A stretch of DNA of 64,000 nt. It comes from Methylococcus capsulatus str. Texas = ATCC 19069. GTDB taxonomy: Bacteria; Pseudomonadota; Gammaproteobacteria; Methylococcales; Methylococcaceae. The DNA is taken from contig NZ_KE384224.1 in assembly GCF_000424685.1 (NCBI RefSeq), forward strand, positions 723,149 to 787,148. Reading direction: 5' to 3'. The notes below the pieces were generated by a model. It searched no databases. It was not told the origin of the DNA and saw only the letters and a program-made list of their open reading frames with translations. Below are positions 34,137-43,035 of this stretch, piece after piece. Positions within the stretch are counted from its first letter, which is position 1; each line of letters starts with the position of its first letter. Position numbers and translations under genes: made by a program.

Positions 34137-36008
34137 TCACTCCAATGCCGGCATACCTCCGAGATAGCCGATCGCCGCCTTGGACTTGTCGATCAGCGGT
34201 TCGAGTTGTCCTTTGAGGGCCGGATCGATGTTGGGTGAATAATCGCCGGCATGCTGGTAGTTGCTCATGATGTAGGCATGACCGCCCAGGGCGTCGATCG
34301 CCTGAAGCCCGGTGCTTTCCGCGCCTGCGGGCAAGGACAGGATGCGTGACAACTTGCCGGTATCGACGTTGTAGGCCCACAGGAAGTTGTTGATATGGAG
34401 GGTGCTACTGTCCTCGCCGATGAACAGGGTACGCATCTTTTCCGAATATTTCAGATTGTCCGGATTGGCGATCCTGTCGACAGCGGCGGTATTTCCCGCG
34501 GCATCCTTGGCGATGTCCTGTCCCAGCACCAAGGCCTTCATGTGAGTCCCTGCGTACTTGCTGTCGATCCTGCGGCCCTCGGTGTCCAGCTTCCAGGTCG
34601 CGAGATCCATCTGGTAGACCGCGCCTGCCAGCAATTTGGGGATACGGATGTGGTTGGCCGGATCCTTCGGTTTGTCCTCCATGCCACTGCTCAGGCGCGT
34701 CATCGCCAGATAGACTTTCCGGTCGCGGGCGTTGACCGTCACGCCCTCGAATTTTTCGAATTCCGTGGTGGCCCCCATATACGCGGCGAAGCGGCGTGTC
34801 TCCAGGAAGGCCGCCGCGGTTTCCATCCCGGGTTTCAGCTTCAGATTTTCCACCAGCCCCTTGTTGTGGCCGGCGATGATCTGCCTGAAACCTGCCGGAG
34901 GCGCTTCATAGGAACCATCGGCCAGTTTGTTCACCGGGGCGGTTTCGAAGATGTCGGCAAAGGTCACGCCGCTCGCCACCAGCGAATCCAGCTCGGCATC
35001 GCTGGCATGGCCGAGACGGACCCATGCCAGATCGGCTTCGCCGCCATTCTCGGCGCTGATCTGCTGCCATTTCGCGGCATACAGCGTCCCGGCAGACAGA
35101 TCACGCTTCCGGTCCGCCACAAACATCGTCAGCACGTTATAGGTACCGTCATCGCCCTGGAACACCGTGCGTTCATCGGGCAGCACCTGAACCAGCTCGC
35201 GGGATACGCGACCCAGGGTCCGATGGCGGACGACGCGGGTTGCGCCGCTTCCGTCGACTGTCACTTCAGGCACGATGCCGTAGTTGTACACGTTGGCCAC
35301 CTTGGTCCCGGCAAGATAACGCTCCATCCCCTCCAGACCAATGGATCCGCTTGCACAGGAGCTTTCCACTTGGCAACGGGCGTCCGGCTCATACTCCTCG
35401 CTGCCGAGATGGGTATTCCAGGGCGAGAGGGAGCCCGCACAGGGAATCCACAAGCCATCGATGGCCGACATGTCGATGTTCTTGAGGCCGGTCGCCGCCA
35501 GCGCCCCGGTTTTCCCGTCCTGCGCGATGCTCGCCAGGCTCATGGTCATCGGCTGCTTGCCGTACTGATCGACGCCGGCAGTGTCCAGCCAGTCGTATTC
35601 GAAATGGGTAACCAGAAAAAGCTTGTCACCGCCCCTGGCGGGGATGCGGATCAGACTATTCGCGTCCGGACTTTCGGAGATCATCGGATTGCCGTTCGAA
35701 TCCAGCAATGGCGTACCGGTCACATCATAGATCGCGCCGGCAGTCACGCCGCCAATGGTGTCCATGTTATAGAAGAGCGTGTTGTATTTGAGATCGTAGA
35801 TCCGGCTCCCTCCGCTCTTGAAAGTGACCTTCGCCTTGGCGTTGGTGTAGGCAGCAGCCCTTTGTTCGGCGGTTTCGGGCGCCGCCATCCCGATGAACTC
35901 CACTGACTTCACCGGAATCGCGCCTTTGACGGCGGCGATGACAGGGGATGCCCCCGCACCCGCCAGAGCCATACCGACCGCCGTAGCCAGAAATCTTTTT
36001 TTCATCAT
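34137..36008 (-). CDS. Large PhoX/DUF839-family secreted protein
   Basis: The 623-residue product has a Sec signal peptide (MMKKRFLATAVGMALAGAGASPVIA) and a PhoX-type body. It has FLVTHFEYDWLD, a Cys-containing insert (WIPCAGSLSPWNTHLGSEEYEPDARC), VNVYNYGIVPEVTV, VRHRTLGRVSRELVQVLPD, GDDGTYNVLTMFVADRKRDLSAGTLYAAKW, FEKFEGVTVNARDRKVYLAMT and NPDNLKYSEKMRTLFIGEDSS. The HLGSEEYEPDA segment is typical of true PhoX phosphatases and carries likely metal ligands. It is probably an exported alkaline phosphatase, though it lacks the usual Tat signal. GAGGGG lies 7 bases before the first ATG. Confidence 0.86.
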   Translation of the reverse strand: MMKKRFLATAVGMALAGAGASPVIAAVKGAIPVKSVEFIGMAAPETAEQRAAAYTNAKAKVTFKSGGSRIYDLKYNTLFYNMDTIGGVTAGAIYDVTGTPLLDSNGNPMISESPDANSLIRIPARGGDKLFLVTHFEYDWLDTAGVDQYGKQPMTMSLASIAQDGKTGALAATGLKNIDMSAIDGLWIPCAGSLSPWNTHLGSEEYEPDARCQVESSCASGSIGLEGMERYLAGTKVANVYNYGIVPEVTVDGSGATRVVRHRTLGRVSRELVQVLPDERTVFQGDDGTYNVLTMFVADRKRDLSAGTLYAAKWQQISAENGGEADLAWVRLGHASDAELDSLVASGVTFADIFETAPVNKLADGSYEAPPAGFRQIIAGHNKGLVENLKLKPGMETAAAFLETRRFAAYMGATTEFEKFEGVTVNARDRKVYLAMTRLSSGMEDKPKDPANHIRIPKLLAGAVYQMDLATWKLDTEGRRIDSKYAGTHMKALVLGQDIAKDAAGNTAAVDRIANPDNLKYSEKMRTLFIGEDSSTLHINNFLWAYNVDTGKLSRILSLPAGAESTGLQAIDALGGHAYIMSNYQHAGDYSPNIDPALKGQLEPLIDKSKAAIGYLGGMPALE

Positions 36009-36250
36009 CTTCAAACCCCTCGAAATATTATGATGATCTTTATACCGTACGGCCTGCACCGTCCGGATGAGCGGGCGATCTTATTTGCTCGAAGTTAAAG
36101 GCGGATGACAGGGCCGGCTCCGAACGACGGCCGGAGAGTTCCTATGGACGCCGAAAAATGACTGTGGTATCCGTGTTCCCGTCGGACATACCGAGTGCAA
36201 TGCATCCGACGACCATGAAGCCTTACCACCCACGAGAGGAGGAAAGCACG

Positions 36251-36589
36251 ATGAACGTTCTGAACAGAGGCATCATCAAAGGGCTGCTGACCGCGGCATT
36301 CGCCACGATGCTCGGCCTGAGCGCGGCGCAGGCGGCGGAAGATCACAAGGCAGAGGCGTTGAAACATGCCGAAGCCGCGGTCGCGGCCGGCAATGCGGCA
36401 GGCGTGGCGGAACATGCGGAGGCCGCGAAGACCCATGCCGCCGCCGCCAATGCGGAAAAGAAAAGTCCCCACTACGACGCTGCGATCACGAGCCTGAACA
36501 GCGCCATCGAGCACGGGAAGATGGGGCACGCCGACATCGCCAAGAAATCGGCCGAGGAAGCCGTCACCCACTTGAAAGCCGCGCCCTGA
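36251..36589 (+). CDS. SmbP-like small periplasmic metal-binding protein
   Basis: The 112-residue protein has a signal peptide ending AAQAA and a mature four-helix-type sequence. It is very rich in Ala, Lys and Glu, with eight regularly placed histidines (DHKAEALKHAEAAVAAGNAA, VAEHAEAAKTHAAAA, IEHGKMGHAD). This is the pattern of SmbP, a copper-binding periplasmic protein described in Nitrosomonas. A strong AGGAGG precedes the ATG. It is followed by a terminator and appears monocistronic. A role in copper buffering is inferred. Confidence 0.85.
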   Translation: MNVLNRGIIKGLLTAAFATMLGLSAAQAAEDHKAEALKHAEAAVAAGNAAGVAEHAEAAKTHAAAANAEKKSPHYDAAITSLNSAIEHGKMGHADIAKKSAEEAVTHLKAAP

Positions 36590-36626
36590 GACGGAAGTCG
36601 GGTTTAGGGACGAACCCCGCTAATGG

Positions 36627-36655
36627 GGCGGGCCGATGCTCATCGGCCCGCCTTT
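36627..36655 (+). terminator. Terminator after the SmbP-like gene
   Basis: Stem GGCGGGCCGATG / CATCGGCCCGCC with a short CT loop, followed by TTTCCC. The stem is very stable but the T-tract short. Confidence 0.7.
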
Positions 36656-36737
36656 CCCGTCATCATCCCATATCGGAAAACTACGCTTATTCCCACCGGA
36701 GAGCCAGGGGACGCCTCCAATCTTGGGCTAGCGTTCA

Positions 36738-36961
36738 ATGCGTACTATGAATACACCGGATCGGGGCGCGATCGTGAAAGGCTTTCGTGCGCCTCAAACC
36801 GGGGGGGCGAAGGATGCCACCCTGGCGAGAGATCTTCAGGAGCACGTTAAGCGGACGACCGCTCCTTACAAGTATCCGAGGGAAATCGAGTTCCTGGACG
36901 AACTGCCGAAGACCGTGAGCGGAAAGATCAGGCGGGTCGAGCTGCGCAAGCGCAAAGCGCA
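36738..36961 (+). pseudogene. C-terminal fragment of an acyl/acetyl-CoA ligase
   Basis: The reading frame contains LARDLQEHVKRTTAPYKYPR and LPKTVSGKIRRVELRKR, the C-terminal domain of AMP-forming acyl-CoA ligases, including the catalytic-lysine motif PKTxSGKIRR. The remaining ~450 residues are absent. Upstream residues (TPDRGAIVKGF) also match before homology ends near 36750. It is a remnant, not a functional enzyme, and marks the left end of a degraded region. Confidence 0.75.
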
Positions 36962-37005
36962 CGCGCTGAGGTTATCCTTTGGCTTGCGCGTTAAACGCGG
37001 GCGGC

Positions 37006-37796
37006 TCACGGATCGACGTTCCTGGGCGAGAGCAGGAACCTGTTGTTGGAGGGCTGGAGGGGACGATTCGTGATACTGGTGCCCCAGCAGACCTGGGCCG
37101 AGTCCTGGAAAGCGGCGATCTGGTCGGAGGACATCGCGATCGGCGTCAGCATCTCCGTCCACAGCACACCTTCAGCGCATCTGGGCAGAGCGATGTTTTC
37201 GCCTGGGGTGGTGGAACCGTTGAAGCGCACATAATTGCGCTTTTTGGGAATCAACCCGGTCAGCTTAAGAGCGACCGTCGAGGGGTCGTTGAAGCTCGGA
37301 GCCTCCTGACGCCCTTGTTTTCCTTGCCCGTGACGACGAAGACGCCAATCACCGCGAGCTGCCCGGTCTGCTTGTTCTGATGGACGAGATGAATCTCCAT
37401 CGGGAACTGTTGGCCGTTTAGAGTGTATTCGCTCGGAGTATGCTCGTGGATGTTGATAAGGTCGAAGCGATCCTTCCCGATCTTTATGAAGTTGCCGTTG
37501 CCGTGGTTGAAGGCGACCTGATCGTCGTGGTCGAGAAACAACACGTCGGCGACATTGTAGTGAAAGCTAAGCTTGGGCAGGTCGGCCTTGGTGACGTTGG
37601 CGGTGACGATATCGAATGGAGACTGCCGCGAACCTGTCCCGCACTGAATGGGAAACAGGGTGTTCCAGTTGCTGGGGCCGTTGGCGCCGCTGTAGGACCA
37701 GTCGGGTTCGCTTGGGCATCCCGCGGCTCCGGCCGGGCGCGAAAAACTCAGGATACAGATGAGGGCCAGTGCGGCCCAAATGGTTCGCCGTACCAT
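37006..37796 (-). pseudogene. Alpha-carbonic anhydrase, frameshifted
   Basis: From ATG 37796 (GGGAGG upstream) a signal peptide (MVRRTIWAALALICILSFSRPAGA) leads into an alpha-class carbonic anhydrase: WSYSGANGPSNW, SRQSPFDI, INIHEHTPSEYTLNG and MEIHLVHQN, giving two of the zinc histidines in HEH and the third in EIH. The frame is lost near 37312 at a GGG run; adding one G restores a frame continuing NKGRQEAPSFNDPSTVALKL to IPKKRNYVRFNGSTTPGEN and CAEGVLWTEMLTPIAMSSDQIAAF. The active-site LTTPPC motif reads IALPRC, so the key Thr199 equivalent is lost too. Two independent defects favour a true pseudogene over a sequencing error. Confidence 0.85.
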
Positions 37797-38158
37797 CCCA
37801 ATTCCTCCCTTCAACGGCGAGATCCATCTCACCCGGATTTGAGATGGAGAAAAGAATGTAGAGAGATCAACAATAAGTCAAGGAGGCGGCTTAAGCCCTC
37901 CCTGCTTGATGCGGGTCATCGTCGGCAACCGACCGACTACGCGACTATTCGAGACACGACAGCCCCCCATCAGGGGCAAGGTGATTCCCTGTCTCCGAAG
38001 GCGCGCGAAAAGCCACAAGGCAAGAAGCCTCGCTCCGTGACGGTCGAATCATCCTGGACCGGCAGAGTGCGCTCGACATCTTCTGAAGCGAGGGCGATCT
38101 TGAGCATCAAAAGGGGGGGAGTTGCGAACAGTTCCCAGACAACGTTCGTCTCTAGGGC
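37797..38158. other. 362-bp stretch without a recognisable gene
   Basis: Open frames exist on both strands but none has a start, ribosome site or recognisable motif together. It contains a seven-G run at 38113-38119. Probably degraded sequence between two gene fragments. Confidence 0.6.
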
Positions 38159-38380
38159 GTGACCCACTCGCTCGACTGCGCGACCTGCACCGCGTGGGGG
38201 AATTCCGCGGCCGAGGTCGAGCGCGTCGAGTGGATCCGGAAGAACTACCCCGACGCGCACCGGCTCCTGCAGGCGAAGACCGGGCTCGTCTGGGACGAGG
38301 TGGCGCGGCAGAGCGGGAAGCTCAGGCCGTTCCTGGAGGCGGTGGCGCAGGACCCGCCAGACGGTTTGCAGCCTTCCTAG
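38159..38380 (+). pseudogene. Fragment resembling the tail of a phage PAPS-reductase-like protein
   Basis: The 73-residue frame starts at a GTG two codons past an in-frame stop. Its HSLDCATCTAWG and VEWIRKNYPDAHRLLQ segments resemble the C-terminal end of phosphoadenosine-phosphosulfate-reductase-like proteins carried by phages, where a Cys-x-x-Cys pair precedes a helical tail. No nucleotide-binding part is present. It is probably a remnant. Assignment is from memory of the pattern and is weak; a short stand-alone phage gene is the alternative. Confidence 0.4.
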
Positions 38381-38673
38381 CGGCCCGAGGATAATCCGGG
38401 CGTGATGCGGCTCGGCCTGCCGTACTCGTCCGGAATGACGAGGTACTGGTGGTAGTGGCCCTGGGAGTCCGTCTCCCAGACGTCATAGATCGCGGAGCGG
38501 CGTTGCCGGTCCCGGATTTCCTGCATGGGGTCGGGCGCGGTTTTCCATAAAGGAGGTTCCCGTCTGGTCTCGCCGATTGCGGACGTGCAGGCGGCAGGAT
38601 TGGTAACGCACTCCGAATCCCACGCGGCTGCCGTCACGGGAAGCAGCGCAACCAGGAACAGGAAGTTCTTCAT
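38377..38673 (-). CDS. Small secreted protein of unknown function in the phage-remnant region
   Basis: The 98-residue product has a clear signal peptide (MKNFLFLVALLPVTAAA), a Cys pair (WDSECVTNPAACTS) and a basic middle (IRDRQRRSAIYDVWETDSQG). I do not recognise a family. Its ATG shares two bases with the start of the divergent phage gene at 38672 (CATG). It may be a phage or host accessory gene. The longer start at 38688 would precede the signal peptide by five residues. Confidence 0.5.
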   Translation of the reverse strand: MKNFLFLVALLPVTAAAWDSECVTNPAACTSAIGETRREPPLWKTAPDPMQEIRDRQRRSAIYDVWETDSQGHYHQYLVIPDEYGRPSRITPGLSSGR

Positions 38674-40010
38674 GGCTTTGTACAACATCGGCGATCCACT
38701 CGGCAGCTTTCTCGGCGCTTACCGCGACATCGTAGCCCTTCAGGAACAGGACCGTCAACGGCGCGAGGCGGCGGAACTGCGGGACGCGCAGGATGTCGCC
38801 GGGAAGTACCTCTCGCTGTACACCACCACGGACCCGGCGGGCAACCTCGTCACGAAGGACGCGCACGAGGCGCTGCGGTCTCCCGAGGCGCTGGAGCTTT
38901 TCAACCATCCGTTTTTCCAGGGCCAGCTCAAGCACGGCGTGCCTGACAACGTCGCCAAGGTGCGCGTCGACGAGGTGGTGCCCACGGGCAAGGATGACCG
39001 GGGCAATCCGCATTACGGCCTGCGGGTGTCCTGGCTGGACGGGGACGGCAACGTGCTGTCCCACGGACCAATCACCGAAGGGCGCACCAACCGCGACGAC
39101 GATCCAGTCAAGCTGGTCAATGCCGACACGCTGCACCATGCCGTGATGTCTTCGCTCTACGCGAAGGATCGTGGCCTGGCCGATTACGTCAATACCCGTC
39201 TGAATCAGGCGAAGCTTCGCCGAGTGGCAGGCATTCTCCAGAACGCCCGGACTCCTGAAGAACGCCAACAGATTTTAAGCCTCGCGGCGCAAAACGGACT
39301 CCCCCCGGAGGACCTGGTCAAGATGATAGCCCTTCCCCAGACCCGGCTCTCCGCCAACGGCGTCCAGATTTCCGTCGACCCCTACGGCAACGAGACCTTC
39401 GCCGGCGTCAGCCCCGGGCTCCAGGCCGCGAACCGCAACGCGCTGTACCAGGATGCGATGGTCCGCGCCCAGGCGGCCGAGGACGCGGACCGGCGCTTCG
39501 CCGCTTCCGCCCTCGAGCGCCGGCTCGCGCAGGACCGGGCGCGCTACGAGCAGAAGCGCGGCCTGCGGCTGCGGGACGCCTTCGACATCGAGCGCATGCT
39601 CGATGCAGGGTCCGGCGCCTCCGCCCCCGCTTCCGCCCCCGCGGCCCCGTCCGACGCCGAGGCGGTCATCCGCCAGGCGGCGATCGACAACAACCTCGAT
39701 CCCGCCCTGCTCAAGGCGGTGGGGCTGGTCGAGAGCGGCCTGAACCCGGCGGCGGTCAGCCCGAAGGGCGCCCGCGGGGCGTTCCAGCTCATGCCGGCGA
39801 CCGCCGCCCAGTACGGCGTGACCGACCCGCACGACCTGAAGCAGGCCGCCAACGGCGCGGCTCGGTATCTCCGGGACCTGACCGACCTGTTCGGCGGGGA
39901 CACGGAGAAGGCGCTGACCGCCTACAACCTCGGACCGGGCGCCCTGATGAAAGCCCTGCGTTCCGGCGAGCCGCTGCCGAAGGAAGGGCATGGGAGGTAC
40001 ACTACGGCTG
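38672..40010 (+). pseudogene. Truncated phage virion-type lytic transglycosylase
   Basis: From ATG 38672 the frame encodes a phage structural-type N-terminal part (MALYNIGDPLGSFLGAYRDI, then long charged helical stretches). An Ala/Ser/Pro linker at about residues 313-328 leads to a lysozyme-like transglycosylase domain: LLKAVGLVESGLNPAAVSPKGARGAFQLMPATAAQYG, with catalytic Glu in VESG, and ALTAYNLGPGAL. Homology stops around 40010. Beyond this the frame stays open to 40810 only because it runs antisense through thiSG, with no stop codon of its own. The original 3' end has been lost, so this is a phage remnant. Confidence 0.72.
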
Positions 40011-40066
40011 CCGGATTGCCGCTTTCAACTCGTCGGCACCCGAAACCACCCCACCCTCACGGGTGC

Positions 40067-41047
40067 TCAATCGAAGAACAACCCCGCCAGCGGGGACGAA
40101 GCCGACGCGAACCGGCGCCTAGGCATCCTGCCCGCCAGGAAGGCTTCACGCCCGGCCTCGATCGCCTTCTTCATCGCCGATGCCATCAGTACTGGATTTT
40201 TAGCCTCGGCGATGGCCGTGTTCATGAGCACGCCATCGCAGCCGAGTTCCATCGCTACGGCGGCGTCGGAAGCCGTACCCACGCCCGCGTCGACCAGGAC
40301 CGGGACCTTGGCGTTTTCCACGATGGTCAGGATGTTGTAGGGATTGCGAATCCCCAACCCCGATCCGATGGGGGCGGCCAACGGCATCACGGCGACGCAG
40401 CCGATCTCTTCCAGGCGCTTGGCGATGATCGGATCGTCGTTGGTGTATACCATGACATCGAATCCATCGCGCACCAGGATCTCCGCCGCCTCCAGCGTCG
40501 CGGTCACGTCCGGGAAGAGGGTGGTCGGGTCGCCCAGCACCTCCAGCTTGACCAGACGATGCCCCCCGAGCAGCTCGCGGGCCAGCCGGCAGGTACGCAC
40601 GGCGTCTTCGACCGTGTAACAGCCGGCGGTATTGGGCAAAATGGTGTAGCGGTCGGGCGGGATCACGTCCAGGAGACTGGGCTGGCCCGGGTCCTGGCCG
40701 ATGTTGGTGCGCCGGATCGCCACCGTGACGATCTCCGCGCCGGACATTTCCACCGCGGCCCGGGTTTCCGCCAGATCCTTGTATTTGCCAGTCCCGACCA
40801 GCAGGCGTGAAGTGTATGCCTTCCCGGCGATCACCAGCGGATCGCCCTGCCCCCCCCCGATGGCGTGGACGATTTCCACCCGGTCGTCGGGCTCGAGGAC
40901 CCGGGAACCATAGTCGCCGTGTGGCACGATTTCGAGGTTCAGCTCGACGGCCACACGTTTCCCGGCGAGGTCCATGGCGGCGATCAGATCCTCCAGGGTC
41001 GTTCCAGGCGGTACCGTACGCTCTTCGCCGTTGACGAAAACACGCAT
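40067..41047 (-). CDS. thiG: ThiS-ThiG fusion (sulfur carrier plus thiazole synthase)
   Basis: A 326-residue fusion. Residues 1-66 are ThiS ([21 protein letters not shown] ... [10 protein letters not shown]), the ubiquitin-like sulfur carrier whose C-terminal Gly-Gly normally becomes a thiocarboxylate. Residues about 69-326 are ThiG ([54 protein letters not shown], Schiff-base Lys167 in [46 protein letters not shown]), which forms the thiazole of thiamine. The Gly-Gly is internal, so thiocarboxylation would need cleavage or another carrier. The junction lies on a nine-G run. The gene starts 4 bases past the upstream aroG-like stop. Confidence 0.92.
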   Translation of the reverse strand: MRVFVNGEERTVPPGTTLEDLIAAMDLAGKRVAVELNLEIVPHGDYGSRVLEPDDRVEIVHAIGGGQGDPLVIAGKAYTSRLLVGTGKYKDLAETRAAVEMSGAEIVTVAIRRTNIGQDPGQPSLLDVIPPDRYTILPNTAGCYTVEDAVRTCRLARELLGGHRLVKLEVLGDPTTLFPDVTATLEAAEILVRDGFDVMVYTNDDPIIAKRLEEIGCVAVMPLAAPIGSGLGIRNPYNILTIVENAKVPVLVDAGVGTASDAAVAMELGCDGVLMNTAIAEAKNPVLMASAMKKAIEAGREAFLAGRMPRRRFASASSPLAGLFFD

Positions 41048-41051
41048 GCGC

Positions 41052-42143
41052 TCAGGCCCCCCGCACGTTCCGGATGCCTGCCGACCGGCCGCGCCGGCTC
41101 TCCACCGCGGCGGCGAGCCGTTCCAGCACGGCCACGCTGTCATCCCAGCCGATGCAGGCATCAGTGATGCTGACGCCGTATTCGGGAACCATGCCCTTGT
41201 GGAGTTTCTGATTGCCCGGCTTGAGGTGACTTTCCACCATCAAGCCGATGATCCGCCTGTCGCCGCCATCTATCTGTTCGGCCACGTCCTCGGCCACCCG
41301 CAGCTGCTTCAGGTAATCCTTCATGCTGTTGGCATGGCTGCAGTCCACCATGATGTTGGGCGGCAGGCCGACGGCTTCCAGCGCCCTGGCCGCCGCTTCG
41401 ACGCTGGCCGCGTCGTAATTCGGCCGGGCTCCGCCACGAAGGATGATGTGACAGTCGGTGTTACCGGTCGTGGAGAAGATCGCCGAATGACCGGCCTTGG
41501 TCAAAGACAGGAAATGATGTGGCCGCCGTGCCGCACCTATGGCGTCGACAGCAACCTTGATCGTGCCGTCGGTGGCGTTCTTGAATCCAACCGGACATGA
41601 CAGCCCCGATGCCAGTTCACGGTGAGACTGGCTCTCCGTGGTACGAGCACCGATGGCGCCCCAAGCGATCAGGTCGGAGACATACTGCGGGGTGATGAGA
41701 TCGAGGTACTCGGTGGCCGCGGGCATGCCCAGTTCGTTCAGATCGAGCAACAGCTTGCGGGCGAGACGCAAGCCTTTGTTGATGTTGAAACTCTCGTCCA
41801 GATCGGGATCATTGATCAGGCCCTTCCAGCCGACGGTCGTTCGCGGCTTCTCGAAATAGACCCGCATCACGATTTCCAGATGTCTCGCCAGTTTCTGGCG
41901 GAGCGGCAGCAGCCGCTCCCCGTATTCGAGCGCGGCCTTGGGGTCATGGATCGAACAGGGCCCGATCACCACCAGCAGGCGGTCGTCCTCCCTGGAAAGG
42001 ATTGCGTGAATCCCTCGGCGGGCGGTCAGTGTCGTGAGTGCGGCCCGGTCCGTGATCGGGAATTCCTCATGAACCTGGACGGGCGGAATGACTTCCTTGA
42101 TCTCGCAGATGCGAAGATCGTCGGTGTTGTACACGCTGGGCAT
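41052..42143 (-). CDS. aroG: 3-deoxy-7-phosphoheptulonate synthase (class I DAHP synthase)
   Basis: This 363-residue enzyme condenses phosphoenolpyruvate and erythrose 4-phosphate in the first step of aromatic amino acid synthesis. It is the E. coli AroF/G/H type: [21 protein letters not shown] (metal Cys), [71 protein letters not shown] and [13 protein letters not shown]. The N-terminal extension that carries feedback-inhibitor contacts is present. Which aromatic amino acid regulates it cannot be read by eye, so the aroG symbol is by type only. It is upstream of and close to thiSG. Confidence 0.93.
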   Translation of the reverse strand: MPSVYNTDDLRICEIKEVIPPVQVHEEFPITDRAALTTLTARRGIHAILSREDDRLLVVIGPCSIHDPKAALEYGERLLPLRQKLARHLEIVMRVYFEKPRTTVGWKGLINDPDLDESFNINKGLRLARKLLLDLNELGMPAATEYLDLITPQYVSDLIAWGAIGARTTESQSHRELASGLSCPVGFKNATDGTIKVAVDAIGAARRPHHFLSLTKAGHSAIFSTTGNTDCHIILRGGARPNYDAASVEAAARALEAVGLPPNIMVDCSHANSMKDYLKQLRVAEDVAEQIDGGDRRIIGLMVESHLKPGNQKLHKGMVPEYGVSITDACIGWDDSVAVLERLAAAVESRRGRSAGIRNVRGA

Positions 42144-42324
42144 GGCCGCAAATCTCTCTGATCGACAATTCGAAGCCCCTGCGGCCGGGCCTCTTCATCA
42201 GCGCAGACGCCGGGAAATCCGACTATTTTAGCCTGGCGCAGCGTTTGGGGATAGTCGCCGTCAGGGATGAGCGGAGCCGTTGAGGCGCCATTCATGCCCG
42301 GACGTCATGCTGGAATGGGGACGT

Positions 42325-43017
42325 TCAGACCGCATGGTGCCGGATCACCAGGCCCATGGCCTGGTAGATCACGTATTCCGCCAGATTTTCCGCGTGGCAG
42401 GCGATACGTTCCAGCGCTTTGAGGACCAGAACCAGATTCACCGCCCGGTTGGCACCGCCGGCATCGGAACCGCCATTGTCCATCAACCCGCCGAGCGTCT
42501 GTTGGAACCTCTCGGAAACCTCGCGCTGGCTCGCGATGAACTGCTGCGCCTGTTCGGCCTCCCACGAGTCGACGATGCGCAATGCGCTCTCGAACCGCTT
42601 GACCACGAGGTCAGCAAGCACGAGGACCTGGTTGCGCGGCACTTCGGCAGGATAATCGGCCGGGACGGCATACAGCCGTTCCACGCACGAGGCGATCTTC
42701 ACCGCCTCATCGCCGACGCGCTCCAGATCGGTAATGGCTTTCGACAGCGCCATCACCAAGCGAAGATCGCTGCCCTTCGGACAGCGGCGGGCGAACAGTG
42801 CAACGACCTCGGTATCGGCTTCAACTTCGAGATCGTCGACCTGGTCATCCTCTTCGATGATTTCTGCTGCCAGACTCACGTCGCCCGTTTTCAGGGAACG
42901 CACCGCCTCTTTGACCTGGGTCAGCACCAGCGTGCCCATTTCCAGCACCTTGTAGTGCAGTTCCCGTAACTCGCCGTCGTAACGGCGGATACTGTGACCT
43001 TCCGTAACCTGATTCAT
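42325..43017 (-). CDS. phoU: Phosphate signalling regulator PhoU
   Basis: PhoU links the Pst transporter to PhoR and represses the Pho regulon when phosphate is ample. The 230-residue protein has two PhoU repeats, each with a metal-binding E(D)xxxD motif: VDDLEVEADTEVV and DLERVGDEAVKIA, then ALERIACHAENLAEYVIY. GGAGAT precedes the ATG. It follows pstB by 18 bases, last in pstC-pstA-pstB-phoU. Confidence 0.95.
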   Translation of the reverse strand: MNQVTEGHSIRRYDGELRELHYKVLEMGTLVLTQVKEAVRSLKTGDVSLAAEIIEEDDQVDDLEVEADTEVVALFARRCPKGSDLRLVMALSKAITDLERVGDEAVKIASCVERLYAVPADYPAEVPRNQVLVLADLVVKRFESALRIVDSWEAEQAQQFIASQREVSERFQQTLGGLMDNGGSDAGGANRAVNLVLVLKALERIACHAENLAEYVIYQAMGLVIRHHAV

Positions 43018-43035
43018 CGAACGCAATCTCCGCAA

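Noticed and set aside
34395..35906. A 503-codon plus-strand frame
   Set aside because: Antisense to the large PhoX-like gene; no ribosome site or recognisable domain.
36071..36115. CTGTCAT on the minus strand upstream of the large PhoX-like gene, considered as a Pho box
   Set aside because: Only one half-site is present; the second 11-base repeat does not match.
37970..38260. A 96-codon minus-strand frame in the degraded region
   Set aside because: No ribosome site or recognisable motif, and it overlaps the better supported PAPS-reductase-like fragment.
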